From positions 7,504,501 through 7,568,500 of the forward strand of contig NC_056034.1 in NCBI RefSeq assembly GCF_004379255.2: 64,000 nucleotides of DNA. The letters are read 5' to 3'. This document shows, in pieces, positions 23,044 through 33,362 of the stretch (positions are counted from its first letter, which is position 1; every line of letters starts with the position of its first letter). The notes beneath the pieces are model-generated. The model ran no database searches and was not told the origin of the DNA. It worked only from the letters and a program-made list of their open reading frames with translations. Position numbers and translations under genes: made by a program. The DNA is from Salvia splendens (lineage: Eukaryota; Streptophyta; Magnoliopsida; Lamiales; Lamiaceae).

Positions 23044-23214
23044 AGTTACTAGCTAACATTTCATGGAACACGTTAATGCATGATTTCGGCGTCGGGCTCT
23101 CAACAATGGAGGACATAAGGTTAGCAGGAGCCAGGTTCTTCTTACAAGTTCAAGGCAACACTAATGTATTGAGCCTAGTATTCTTGCCATGTCTGTATTT
23201 TAGCAATAAAGAAT
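23044..23214 (+). other. Unrecognised open stretch abutting the hAT insertion, possible gene fragment
   Basis: From 23041 a plus-strand frame reads QLLANISWNTLMHDFGVG and LSTMEDIRLAGARFFLQVQ up to a TAA near 23214, about 57 codons. Just left of the hAT element another open stretch reads LKLSELSRRHAS in a frame that would join it. It looks protein-like but I do not recognise the family, and an open frame of this size can arise by chance. The remaining bases to 23607 hold no gene. Confidence 0.3.
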
Positions 23215-23607
23215 AAATATTTAAGGTTATAGGAGTACATGTTTTAAAGTTATTTTAGCGAGATTAACAAACCAAAGAGAGCAAGCTGCAGTTTAGACCA
23301 GTTCTAGTCAACCATCATCTAATTTTTACTTAAAATCAGTGCATCTTGACAAAATACAAGGATCCTGTATCAGTTGCTTATATGCACCAGGATGTTATAA
23401 GAAAGACATGACAAATGAGTTTGATGGGGAAGCCCATCTAGTTTATTAACTAAATAAAATGGAGCTTTCGTCAAGACGATCACAACAATATCAAGATGGA
23501 AAACGAAATGTCATGAGAGAGCTTAAACAAGAGCAGTGAAAGCAGACCAGATCAAACTCTAGCAGTTGAAGGTGCTTCACAAATAACCAATCAAGCACCA
23601 AAGCAAA

Positions 23608-25559
23608 CTACTTTGCTGGTGTTTCACCCGATGAAACTGCTGGGGTTTCCTCTTTAGAGCCTGGAAGAACATCCTTCAAAGATCCAGTGTCAATAGCTGC
23701 CAACGTCTTGTAAAACTCCTCGGGAAGAGGGCCAGGTCGATGCAAGGGGACATGCTTTGGAACTGGAGCATCATTCTCTATGACTTCACATTCATAATCT
23801 TCAGGTACATCCCATGGGTTCCACTCTGCACCCAATAAAAGAATTTGTTAACTTGAAAAGTTATTGAATCAGTCAACATAGAATGAATAAATTGTTTGTG
23901 CAAATACTGCTTGCTAATTGCAATTCAAATCTTCCAATCCTCAGTATTTCTTTGAGTGAAATTTAAATACGGAGTATCACTTAAAACTCATTATTTAGAC
24001 TTAATTTGACATACATGGTAAAATGTTGTCTACCATACCCTCAAAAGATATTCCCCTTAAAAGTTCTCGTTATATACTTCTATCCTCATACATTACTCTT
24101 AAAATCAAACCAATTATTCGAAAAACCTTCATACATGCCATAACCTAAACCTCCTCCATTCAAACAAACGAGTGATTTCAAATTACAATGCAAGTAGTAC
24201 TTGATAAACACAGATATGAGAAGTTAGAACACTAACAATAAACTGAAACAAATATTAAGTGTGAAGCAACTAAAGGTGATATATAGAGTGGAGGATTCAT
24301 AGCTATTCAAGGTTCAAGCATTGACTAAACAGCAGGTGAACTACTTATTGAAATATGTTTCACACACAAAAAACCCTTTGTGAGGTCAGAGGACCGTGCA
24401 AACAACTAAACCAGTAGCCCAGTATCACTTGTGTGGACGTCACATCAGATATACTAGGGATCATAGCAGCTTACATGGGCAGAAAATATTCTCTACATCA
24501 TAATTTATATAACTACTCTAGTGTAGTTTTCCAAAATATTCTCAACACCATTTCTGTAAATTGTTTCTACACAACTTATTTATGTGCATTCACATTTCCC
24601 TTAGAAATCCTTTGCTTGTAATCATTGATAATTCAGGAGACGAAATGGTGATATAAGGTGTGCATCTAATACCATTTTGAAGAAGATGACCATTTAAATT
24701 AATTTGCTCCAACAAAAATCTTCTTCTATGCTTATTTAAAATAGTAATTGTCATCTCTCTAAAAAGTCTTACAATTGATTGAAAATATGCCTATTATGTA
24801 ACTTGAAACAAGAAACGTACATGCTTATTTATCTGCAATTTCCAATCATCTCACCCTTTCTTCACCCCTAAATTTGTATCAGGGATTTCAGTGGAGAGAA
24901 ATAAATGCTCATTTGTTGAATTAAATCTAAGACAATGCTCAGATGCAGAATAGTATGCACACAGATTGTTCATATACTTGACAAATCGACAAAAATGGTT
25001 CAGATCTAAACCGAATTCTAGCTTGAACATAAATGTGAAGGAATTAGGTTTTGTACTTGCTATTTCTTTCCAATTTCCGTGTGCAGGAAAGTTAGATTGA
25101 AAATGCAGCAAACAATTTTTCGTCAGTTCCAAACAATAAAAAATGCTATTACCACCAATCAAACTCTGTCAACGCCACATAAACAGAAAGCAAGAAAAGA
25201 AAATTCTTGAAATTGATGCAAAAGAATTTCAGATTCTCACCAATCATGCGACCAATGAGCGTGAGCTCGTCTTGAGCTTCTTCAATCAGCTCCTCCACCT
25301 GTCCACAGCCGAGCTTGTTCTCGATGGTTTCCCAATCCTCCTCCTCCTGACACACCTTGAGCCGGTGGCGCGTGAAGGTCTCGACGGCCTTGCGATACCC
25401 CTCATCTTCCGGCACCGCCTTGATCTCCTCTAGAGTTTTGGAGTAGAGCCCGATCAGCACCTCACGCGCGTTCGGGACGACGTCGAGGCCGACGATCCCT
25501 GTCGTCTCTTTCACTTTCGCCATCATCATCAGCGGCCGGGCTACCCGCCGGAGAAACAT
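23608..25559 (-). CDS. NDUFA5: NADH dehydrogenase (ubiquinone) 1 alpha subcomplex subunit 5, complex I B13
   Basis: Two exons on the minus strand: 25559-25241 and 23825-23608, with a 1415-bp GT-AG intron splitting the codon of MI(E)WNPW. The 178-residue product begins MFLRRVARPL, then KVKETTGIVGLDVVPNAREVL, QEEEDWETIENKLGCGQVEELIEEA, WNPWDVPEDYECEVIEND and HRPGPLPEEFYKTL, ending GETPAK. This is the conserved ETC complex I subunit family, with length and motifs matching plant B13. The protein is an accessory subunit of the matrix arm of mitochondrial complex I, and the short basic N-terminus fits mitochondrial targeting. The intron has no recognisable gene. Its neighbour upstream on the same strand is SARD4. 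The gene looks intact. Confidence 0.93.
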
Positions 25560-26235
25560 TTTTGCGGCGTTTCCTTTTTTCCCCTGGCTTTGATTACTAG
25601 GTTAGATCGATCGATGCTCGCTGAGTCTGACAGGGTAACCATTGCCGAGAAGAATGTAATTGGGCTCGAAATGGGCTCACGGCATATGCGTTTCACGTAG
25701 AACAATTTGAATGGGCTGGGCTATAATACTTGTATGGAAAGCCTAATTGTAACTACTAAGAATAATTATAATTAAAATTGAAACTGAAATTGAAAAGAAC
25801 TTTGATAGGATTATGGGAATCATTACGCGGGCCTATCAACTAGTATGACTGTGACAAAATTAGTAATTTTACGTGGTGTTCAGTTTCTAAGATAAAATAG
25901 TACCAAGATATAATTTAGGATTGAGTTATGGGATTGAATCTCTTAAATCAAACACATTACAAATTTAATCCCGGATACAATCTTGCAAACCGAACGCCCC
26001 TTAGATCTATGAAATAATCTAGGCTTAAGTCATCTCACATTTATAATTTTATTCCTTTTTCAATTAATTTATTACCCAATATTAACATCGAAATGGGCTC
26101 AGAGCAATTTTATCTCCATTATTATATAGAAGTGGAAGGCCATATAAAACATCGAAACAAGTACTAGTAGTGGTATGATTTATTCCGCATTTATTTCACA
26201 GTAGTATTACATTACATATGAAGCTCAATAAAACA
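25560..26235 (-). promoter_or_regulatory. Interval between SARD4 and NDUFA5, NDUFA5 promoter region
   Basis: Both genes are on the minus strand, so this carries the SARD4 3' end and the NDUFA5 promoter. GGGCTCGAAATGGGCTCA and TGAATGGGCTGGGCTATAA (25660-25730) contain GGGCT/GCCCA elements (site II-like, TGGGCC/T) that are common before plant mitochondrial and ribosomal genes. No other ORF or repeat was recognised. Confidence 0.4.
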
Positions 26236-27240
26236 TCAATGGCTGCTCTGCCTCAAATTAGCCACATAATTTTCGTAAACCATCTGCGCGCTCAGCAAAT
26301 CCACAACAGCAGACCCAACCGATTTAAACACAGTAATCTCATCCTCACTCATCCGTCCCACTTTCTTCCCCTTGATCAGCTCCACCAATCCCCCCACAAT
26401 CTCATCCTTCATCATCACCAATTCCCCTGCCTCCACCGCCGCCATCTCATTATCCACGAATACTCTCCCCCTCTTCACCGCCTCCTCGTCGCACTCCCTC
26501 ATCGACGGCTTGAACGACCCCACCAGATCCAGATGCGCCCCCGCCTTCATCTCCGCCCCCTTCACCAGCGCCACCTCCGAATTCGTCGCGCAGCTTATCA
26601 CATCGCCCATCCCCACCGCCGCCGTTAAACTCTCATTCGCCTCAAAACACACCCCTTCAAAACCACTCTCTTCCTTCAATTGATCCACCAGATTTCTCGC
26701 CTTTTCAACGCTTCGATTCCACACTATCACTCTTTTCAATTTGGATCGGACGATTAAATGAGCCTTGATTAGGTGCGGAGCTAGGGTTCCGGCGCCGACC
26801 ATGACGAGAATCTCGGCGTCCTCTCTCGATAAATATGACGAGGCGAGGGCGGAGATGCAGGCAGTGCGGTAGAGGGTGAGGGCGGTGGCGTCCATGGAGG
26901 CGAGCGGCTGGCCGGTGAGAGAGTGGAAGAGGACGAAAATTGCCTGGACTCCGGGCAAGTTTTGGGCGGAGTTGTTGGGGTTGTGAGTGACGAGCTTGGT
27001 GCCGATGTAAGGGAGGAGCGGGGAGGTGGACCAGGAGGGCATGAGGAGGAAGGATGAATCGGGGGTGATTTGGTGGGCGTGGCGGAGGGGGGATTGGATG
27101 GCGGCCGAGAGCGGCGGGAGGGTGGATTTCAGGTGGCCGATTAGGGATTTGTGACAGATGAGGGAGTGGAGGGTGGTGGTGGAGATGAACACTGGTGGTG
27201 CTGCGACGCTGATTTGATGTAGGTTCGTCGTCGCCGCCAT
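26236..27240 (-). CDS. SARD4: SAR DEFICIENT 4, ornithine cyclodeaminase/mu-crystallin family reductase
   Basis: A single-exon frame of 334 residues starts MAATTNLHQISVAAPPVF. It has the ornithine cyclodeaminase/mu-crystallin fold signatures: PLRHAHQITPDSSFLLMPSW (about residues 51-70), GVQAIFVLFHSLTGQPLASMDATALTLYRTACISALA, the NAD(P)H-binding loop VMVGAGTLAPHLIKAH (about 146-161), VIVWNRSVEKA, CATNSEV and GAHLDLVGSFKPSMRECD. SARD4 reduces dehydropipecolate to pipecolic acid, the precursor of N-hydroxypipecolate used in systemic acquired resistance, in the plastid. An N-terminal extension could act as a transit peptide but is short. No stop or frameshift is present. Assignment to SARD4 rather than another member rests on motif and length similarity and on the neighbour NDUFA5. 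Confidence 0.85.
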   Translation of the reverse strand: MAATTNLHQISVAAPPVFISTTTLHSLICHKSLIGHLKSTLPPLSAAIQSPLRHAHQITPDSSFLLMPSWSTSPLLPYIGTKLVTHNPNNSAQNLPGVQAIFVLFHSLTGQPLASMDATALTLYRTACISALASSYLSREDAEILVMVGAGTLAPHLIKAHLIVRSKLKRVIVWNRSVEKARNLVDQLKEESGFEGVCFEANESLTAAVGMGDVISCATNSEVALVKGAEMKAGAHLDLVGSFKPSMRECDEEAVKRGRVFVDNEMAAVEAGELVMMKDEIVGGLVELIKGKKVGRMSEDEITVFKSVGSAVVDLLSAQMVYENYVANLRQSSH

Positions 27241-27451
27241 CGGATGAAAAGCGGAAATAGTGGGTTGCGTTTAGAATCCAAAATTTGGCAAGACCATATA
27301 AGCACAAAGTCGTCTCTTTGCCATTTTTTTTATAGAATTGAATCCATATGTTCTGTATTGCGGTTAAATATCACATTTAATTTCAAATTTACATTTTATT
27401 TTCTAAGTATATCTTATTTTAAGAAAAATTGCGGTTAAATATCGCACTTAA

Positions 27452-28973
27452 GAGCATTAGCAATGGGGCGCCCTAAGGCGCGCCACGTCAGCAGTTTTAT
27501 CCCCCTACCTCCCCACCTACAGTGGGGCGTCCTAAGGCGTGCACTAAGGTGCGCCCTATGGCGTGCCACATCATCATTTTATTATTTTGTTTAATTAATT
27601 TAACTGTTTTCAAATAACAAGTAAAGAGTAAATAAAAAACGGTCTAAATAACAAACGGCGAAGTTTTAATAAAAAAAAGTTACATCGTTGAACTAATAAA
27701 AAAAAAAACTAAGTCGGACCAATTCCCAACTTCCGACGCAGCTCATCGAGTAACGCCCGGAGATATTCGGCTTCATCGGGGTCGTTACACTTCTTGAGAG
27801 CCATGTGCGTCTGCAACATCGTCCTTGCCATCGACGCTGTTGCTAACGACTCAAACGCGGTGGCCGTCTGGGTCGAGAGCTCTACCGGGACCGGAGCTTG
27901 GGTTGCAGCGGTCGACGATGAGGTCGCGGTCGCCTTCCCCTTGGCCTTCGCAGCCTTGACGCCGGGAGGACACCGGTGTGCCGGAACTCCCTTCATCCAC
28001 GTACGTCCGGTTGAGGTCAACCGGGTGACTGCCGCTGCCGCTGCTCGTGTAGTCACCAACTTCGGTGACCTTCGTCCTCTTCGGCGCACCAGTGTGCAGA
28101 ATTCCACCTTGGAACTTCTGCTTCTCCCTCAAGAGCGCCCAGATGGCCTCGTGCTTGAAATCGCCGAACATCGACCGGTACGACAACATCGCTTTAGTGC
28201 GCACGTCGCTCGCGCTCTCGCCGCTCACCTGTGACCGCGTGAACTTCTCGAACTCCGCCGCGTACAAGTTCACTTGCTTCTTGACTTGATCCCAGTGCTT
28301 GCGGAGTTGCTCACGCTTGCGCTTGTACGCGGTCGGCGGCTTGACCGAATTGTAGAGGTCCGCGATGCGTTCCCAGTACGCGATCTGTCGCTGGTTGTTC
28401 GCAAATATCGGATCTTTCGATATATCTACCCAACACCGGGCAAAAGTGAGAGTTTCGTCGTCGTTGTAGTTCATACGGCCGGGGGCGTACTCATCGCAAT
28501 CACCGGGAGGCGGCAACTTCTGCGCCCGCTGCCGGTTCCGCTTCTTTCTGGCTGGGGCGGAAGCGGTCGCGGCCGGGTCGGGATCGGCCGCTGCGGTTGG
28601 GCGGTGCGGAGACGGCTCCATGTCAGACAACCCATACGATTCCGTACTGAAATCGGGATCGTAATGGGTGTTGGTATCGAACGAACGATAATCGCCGGGT
28701 TCTGTACCAGGCCAATGCGCCCCTGCGCTAAACGTAGGACTATTGGGGCTTGAATCCATTTCGTAGTAATTATGTAAATGTAAGTTTCGAAAATGAAATC
28801 GCTTGAAATGAAATGTTACAAATGAACGGTATTTATAAAAAAACCAAACCGCGTGTCATCGTCCGCGACCTCCACAATGGGGCGGACGATGGCGCGGACG
28901 ATGGCCATCGTCCGCGCTATCCTCCGCGGACGATGATGGTATCACTTTATACAAGAGCATCCACAAGGGTATT
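27452..28973 (-). mobile_element. PIF/Harbinger-related element carrying only ORF1
   Basis: The left end reads TAA then GAGCATTAGCAATGGGGCGCC, close to the terminus of the element at 43939-45505. Subterminal repeats GGGGCGYCCTAAGGCG and GTGCGCCCTATGG follow. The coding strand is minus, with a TATA-like TATAAATACCG near 28826-28836 upstream of the ORF1 start. Near the right end there are repeats of CGTCCGCG (28860-28935), but the expected terminal GGGCGCCCCATTGC...GTGCTC is missing. Another PIF-like end starts at 28974, so this side appears truncated or replaced. Confidence 0.65.
27709..28759 (-). pseudogene. PIF/Harbinger accessory ORF1 (Myb/SANT-like), frameshifted near the C-terminus
   Basis: The frame from 28759 (MDSSPNSPTFSAGAHWPG) runs 302 residues. 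It contains a basic patch (KKRNRQRAQKLPPPG), FARCWVDISKDPIFANNQRQIAYWERIADLYN and KRKREQLRKHWDQVKKQVNLYAAEFEKF, the SANT-like DNA-binding region of plant PIF ORF1 proteins (relatives are often labelled GST T3-like or NAM-associated). Near 27960-27975 the frame shifts. The expected C-terminus (AKGKATATSSSTAATQ to DELRRKLGIG) continues in another frame down to 27709, matching the 44-kb copy. No transposase lies in the same element. Because only one indel disrupts it, a sequencing error cannot be excluded. Confidence 0.8.
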
Positions 28974-29385
28974 CTTTAGACCTTTATTATGGTGCAATTC
29001 GTCCCTGTCGAGACATGATGGTAAGGGACACAATGCAGCCATCCCCTCCCACCAAGCAGTCCTTGCAGGGGCTGAGCCCCTACTGGCAAGACACGCACCC
29101 CCGCCCACGTGGCACCTTATAGTGCGGCGATCACGTTCACTCATTGGCCTGCGAGTGGACGTCCATTTTAATTTTAATTATTTTTCTAAAAAAAGATCGG
29201 CAAAAAAGCTTCATTCATCACATAATTTTTTACACCAAAAAAAACTACTACTATCTCACTAAAATTTTTTATTTACATTCCCAATTCAAGTATGGCTACA
29301 GGAAGAGAGAACACATACCAAACCAAGCGACCCCCCAAACTCACACATATGTTTGAGTAGGAATGTTGTTCGCCACTATAATGAC
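28974..29385 (+). mobile_element. Left end of another PIF/Harbinger-like element, right end lost
   Basis: GAGCATCCACAAGGGTATTC at 28974 fits the family terminus. It is followed by a GC-rich subterminal zone to about 29165 and an AT-rich zone with a short Met-start (MATGRENTYQ near 29292). No right terminus or transposase was found before the hAT-like element at 29386. Confidence 0.4.
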
Positions 29386-30374
29386 CAATGTTTTAAAAAC
29401 CGGACCGGTAAGCGAACCGGCGAAGCTATTGGTTCATGGTTCAACCGGTTCTACTGGTTTAACTACTGGTCGAACCGTTATACTATTATAAATATATTAA
29501 ATTAAATATATAATGCACAAAAATATAATAAATGATAAAATATAATTCATAACATGTAAAAAACATTAAACCTTATAACTAATTGGTTATAGATATAATA
29601 AAAATAAAAAATAATAATTAAATACATAAATTATTAATTAGTGTAGATGAAAATATAATATTATATGTATAAAAGTAGATAACGTTCATGTTATTTCAAA
29701 AAAGTGCATGTGACGAAGTAATATTATAAAATTATTTAAAAAGAATATTACGAGTTTAAATAAAATATACTCCCTCCGTCCCCAAAAAATATGCACTTTA
29801 GGTTCGGTATGAGTTTTAATGCAAAATTGGTAAAGTAAGAGAGGTAGAGAGAAAAAGTAATTAAAATATTGTTAGTGGAGAATGGGTCCCACCTCATTAG
29901 AGAGAAAAAACTTTCCAAAATTAGAAAGTGCATATTTTTGTGGGACGAACTAAAAAAGAAAGAGTGCATATTCTTGTGGGACAGAGGGAGTAATAATTAT
30001 AATTTAATATATATATTATAATTACAAATTATTTATAGAATATATAATTAAAATGAATTATTTTATTAGTTTGGGTAATTGGGTGTATAAAATTTCATGT
30101 ATGTATAAAAATAATCAATGTTCATTATATTCTATCAATGCCTTGTGGTGGAGTGGAGGAGGTGCTGATATTTTTAGGAGAGGTCTTGGGTCCGAGTCCT
30201 TACAGGAACAAATTTTGAAAATGAAAAAACTGGTTTCCGATCACCGGTTCGGCCGGTCGGTTTCACTGGTTCGCTGCGGCTAAACTTGGTGGCAGTTTTT
30301 AGGGCTTAACCAGACCGGATTGCCTATCGGTTCGCGGTTGGACCGGTCGGTCCGGTCCGGTTTTTAAATCATTG
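29386..30374. mobile_element. hAT-like non-autonomous element with perfect 8-bp TSD
   Basis: Left terminus CAATGTTTTAAAAACCGGAC and right terminus GTCCGGTTTTTAAATCATTG form an imperfect inverted repeat of about 22 bp. Subterminal DNA is dense in ACCGG/CCGGT repeats on both sides. ATAATGAC occurs directly on the left (29378-29385) and directly on the right (30375-30382). The size without the nested Stowaway is about 770 bp, with no transposase. The 8-bp duplication points to the hAT superfamily. Confidence 0.85.
29770..29990. mobile_element. Stowaway MITE nested in the hAT-like element
   Basis: TA then CTCCCTCCGTCCCC at 29770, and GTGGGACAGAGGGAG then TA at 29990. The 221-bp insertion postdates the host element. 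Confidence 0.9.
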
Positions 30375-31439
30375 ATAATGACTGACACTTTCCGTATTGA
30401 TGTGGTCACAACATGTGAGATATTACCAAACAATTGAGTGTCTCATGTCTCGTTTAAACCTAAATCCGAGTTGCTGCTGCTGAAAGAATAATTTATTTGT
30501 ACCTATGATTTTAAATTATGTACAGTACTAATTTTAATCAGGTAATTTTAATCAGGTAATTTTAAGTTTTAGAAATTTGTAATGTAGTTTTTGGATTTTT
30601 TTTATAAAATGTTATTAATAAAATGCTATTTAATTAATTAAATGCATGACACATGAATAGTTAATGATATACTAGATGATTAAGAAATGAATGAATGTCG
30701 CTGCTGTCCCGAGGCCTAGTAATAGTTTTGAGATGGGAAAAATAATGGATGTTACTTATGGAAAATTCATAACTCACAAATCAGTTGAGAGTCAACCTAC
30801 AGAAAAATAAGCGTCAACTACTCCCTTGGTCTGCCATTAAAAATTTCATTTCTTCTGGCACTGATTTTAAGAAATGAAAAAAAATGGATAAAAAAATAAG
30901 AGTCTGACTTGTATATATTCATTTTAAATAAAATCTAAGTGGATGAGTTAGTGAAAGGTGAGACCCTATTACCATTTATGTAAAAGTGAACCAGAACTCC
31001 TATTTGCGAATAAACTAAAATGGAAAAACGTGACTATTATTCGCAGACATAAGGACTATATAATTTCATACCGAAAATTCAAAAGTTTAATTAAATTACC
31101 AATATAAAAAGTCAAAATATAAAACATTTATACAAAATTTAAGCATAATAAAACATACTATATAGAATTCATAAAAAGTTAAAAATTGATTATCATCTTT
31201 AAAATATATTAAAAGACAACTAGTGATTTATAAGGCAAAGTAATTAATGAATAAAAATTATGGTTAAAAAGAAATCGATCAACTCGAACTAATTTAAAAT
31301 CCAGCCATTTAAAATTTAACACGGACGCTTCCCTATGCGGATATCTGGTCTTGCCTGTAGCCTGTAGGAAAGAATTGATTAGAGATGATGCGTAATTTGA
31401 GACATGGATTTGTAGCTAATATCGGGGATTATTCATTTT
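30375..31439. other. AT-rich interval with one degenerate Stowaway-like element
   Basis: No gene was seen. At 30821-31056 a decayed MITE is likely: TA, CTCCCTTGGTCTGCCATTAA, an AT-rich body, then TTCGCAGACATAAGGAC, TA. Its ends are recognisably Stowaway-like but diverged. The rest is low-complexity AT sequence. Confidence 0.45.
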
Positions 31440-31830
31440 GCTTGTTGAGGTTTGATGTATTTTTCATGGATTATTGTTGGCTAGAAGATTGGGGATGCAA
31501 GTTTTGGAAGTAGAGAGAGATAGTTATGTGGTTGTTGCTATAATTTTGGGACACTTTGAAATCTCTACTAATTGTCGAGCTATAGTGTTAAGAATTCGCA
31601 AAATGCTTCAAGATTTTAACTCAGTCATACTACGGCATGTGCATATGGAAGATAACTTTGATGCTGATTACTTTATCATATTATGCTTATATGGTCCATA
31701 ATGACATTTCTGTGCTGGAGAATCACCCCACATATTTAATTTGGCTTTTTATGTGATAAGTTAGGTGTTTCTTATATTCATTAGTTTTTTTCTTGTGCTA
31801 TACCGCTTTTTCTACCAAAAAAAAAGTAAA
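31440..31830 (+). pseudogene. LINE 3' fragment with RNase H-like remnant
   Basis: The frame 31474-31701 reads LARRLGMQVLEVERDSYVVV, CRAIVLRIRKMLQDF and SVILRHVHMEDNFDADYF. It resembles the C-terminal part of the plant non-LTR/RNase H (RVT_3) domain, where DS and HVxREAN...AD are conserved. It is followed by a short tail and an A-rich run near 31817-31830, as at a LINE 3' end. Everything upstream (endonuclease, RT) is missing, which is the usual 5' truncation. Confidence 0.5.
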
Positions 31831-33153
31831 AATAATCGATCTAGCCGTAGTAAAATATTTGGGCTTCTATTGGGCAAAATGCCCAAAAACAAATATAAAA
31901 TCTTATTGATATCTGGGTTTACGATCCTGTTGTAGTTTTTCATCATCTATGTTTCAGTATCAAAGTCGGACGTCTTTCTCCACCGGCCGACATCATGGTA
32001 ATGTCACGTTTCTGTTTCTTCTTGGTCGTTTAATGTATGGATTTACCATTGCTAATTCTGAGTTTGATTTTTCTGCAGATCATCTCTGAGAAGAACAGGA
32101 GAGAGATCTCCAAGTACCTCTTCCAAGGTTTGGCTATTTATTTTTGGTTAGGACTATGTTTGTACGTTTTAAGCGCGATTAAGAGATATTGATTTTGGTT
32201 TTTACTGAAATTTCGTTTACACTCTGAGTTTGCTATGCGAAGGAGGACTATAACTTAGCGAAGCACCCCGAGATCGATGTCCCGAATCTGCAGGTGATTA
32301 AGCTTATGCAGAGCTTCAAGTCGAAAGAGTACGTGCGTGAGACCTTTGCCTGGATGCACTACTATTGATATCTCACCAACGATGGAATTGAGTTCCTACG
32401 AACATGCCTCAACCTTCCATCGAAGATCGTCCCTGCCACACTCAAGAAGTTGGCTAAGCCCCTCGGCCGACCCATGGGTGGACCTCCTGGCGACCGCCCT
32501 CGGTAATATACACTTTTGTCGCTATTACTGTTTGGAGCTCATGTTTTGCTTAAATGAACTTGTCATATCAAAATCTGTTTGGAGTGTTAGTTATATGTGC
32601 TTGGAGTCTATGTATCATTATCAGGGATTATAGTGTCTATGCTTATTTTAATCTTTGTAATTTGGTAGTTAGATTTGGATTTCTGGTGTCTTTTGTTCAT
32701 TACATAATGTAATGTTCATATCTTGTTGTATTTCTACTGTAGTTGGTTGTAATTAATGATCTTGTTTCTCGCTCATGGTGATTTTTTAAAATCCTACGAG
32801 AAGTCTTATTGATTACAAACATCAAATATGCCTCCTCTCGACACGAAAATGAACTGCTTCTAGGCTATTAGGTCATCTTGATTTTGGATCTGAGTGTGCT
32901 ATGTATGCTTTGTTTTTGTGTTATTTCAGGATAAAATTATTGTTCTGTACTGTTAATGGTTTATTGATTCTTTTGATCTAATGATACAGTGGACCTCCAA
33001 GATTTGATGGTGACAGACCTCGTTTTGGTGATCGGGATGGTTACCGTGGTGGACCAAGAGGGCCAGCCAGTGAATTTGGTGGGGAGAAAGGTGGAGCTCC
33101 TGCTGACTTTCAACCTTCATTCAGGGTAAGTTTTGTTAGATCATGAGTATATG

Positions 33154-33221
33154 ACTCCATGTATTTGTATTTTCATCAATTACCTAAACTCCATGTATTT
33201 GTATTTTCATCAATTACCTAA
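33154..33221. repeat. Tandem duplication of 34 bp in the last eS10 intron
   Basis: ACTCCATGTATTTGTATTTT and the following 14 bases are repeated once, immediately adjacent, without visible change. Confidence 0.85.
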
Positions 33222-33362
33222 ACAATCTTTAGTAATTCAGCTTAATTCTCAATTGTTTAAGGAGTATGTCTTCTATTAAGACGTTATATTATTTCTCTGA
33301 ATTCTACTTGTAGTGCTATTCTAGCGTACGTGTTGCAGGAATGTTTGGTCTTTGAGATATCA

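Noticed and set aside
26705..27307. 200-codon minus-strand frame overlapping SARD4
   Set aside because: Pro/His-rich shadow in another frame of SARD4, starting outside its plausible leader.
32337..32633. 98-codon ORF in the eS10 exon 3 region
   Set aside because: Out of frame with the eS10 reading supported by homology; runs into the intron.
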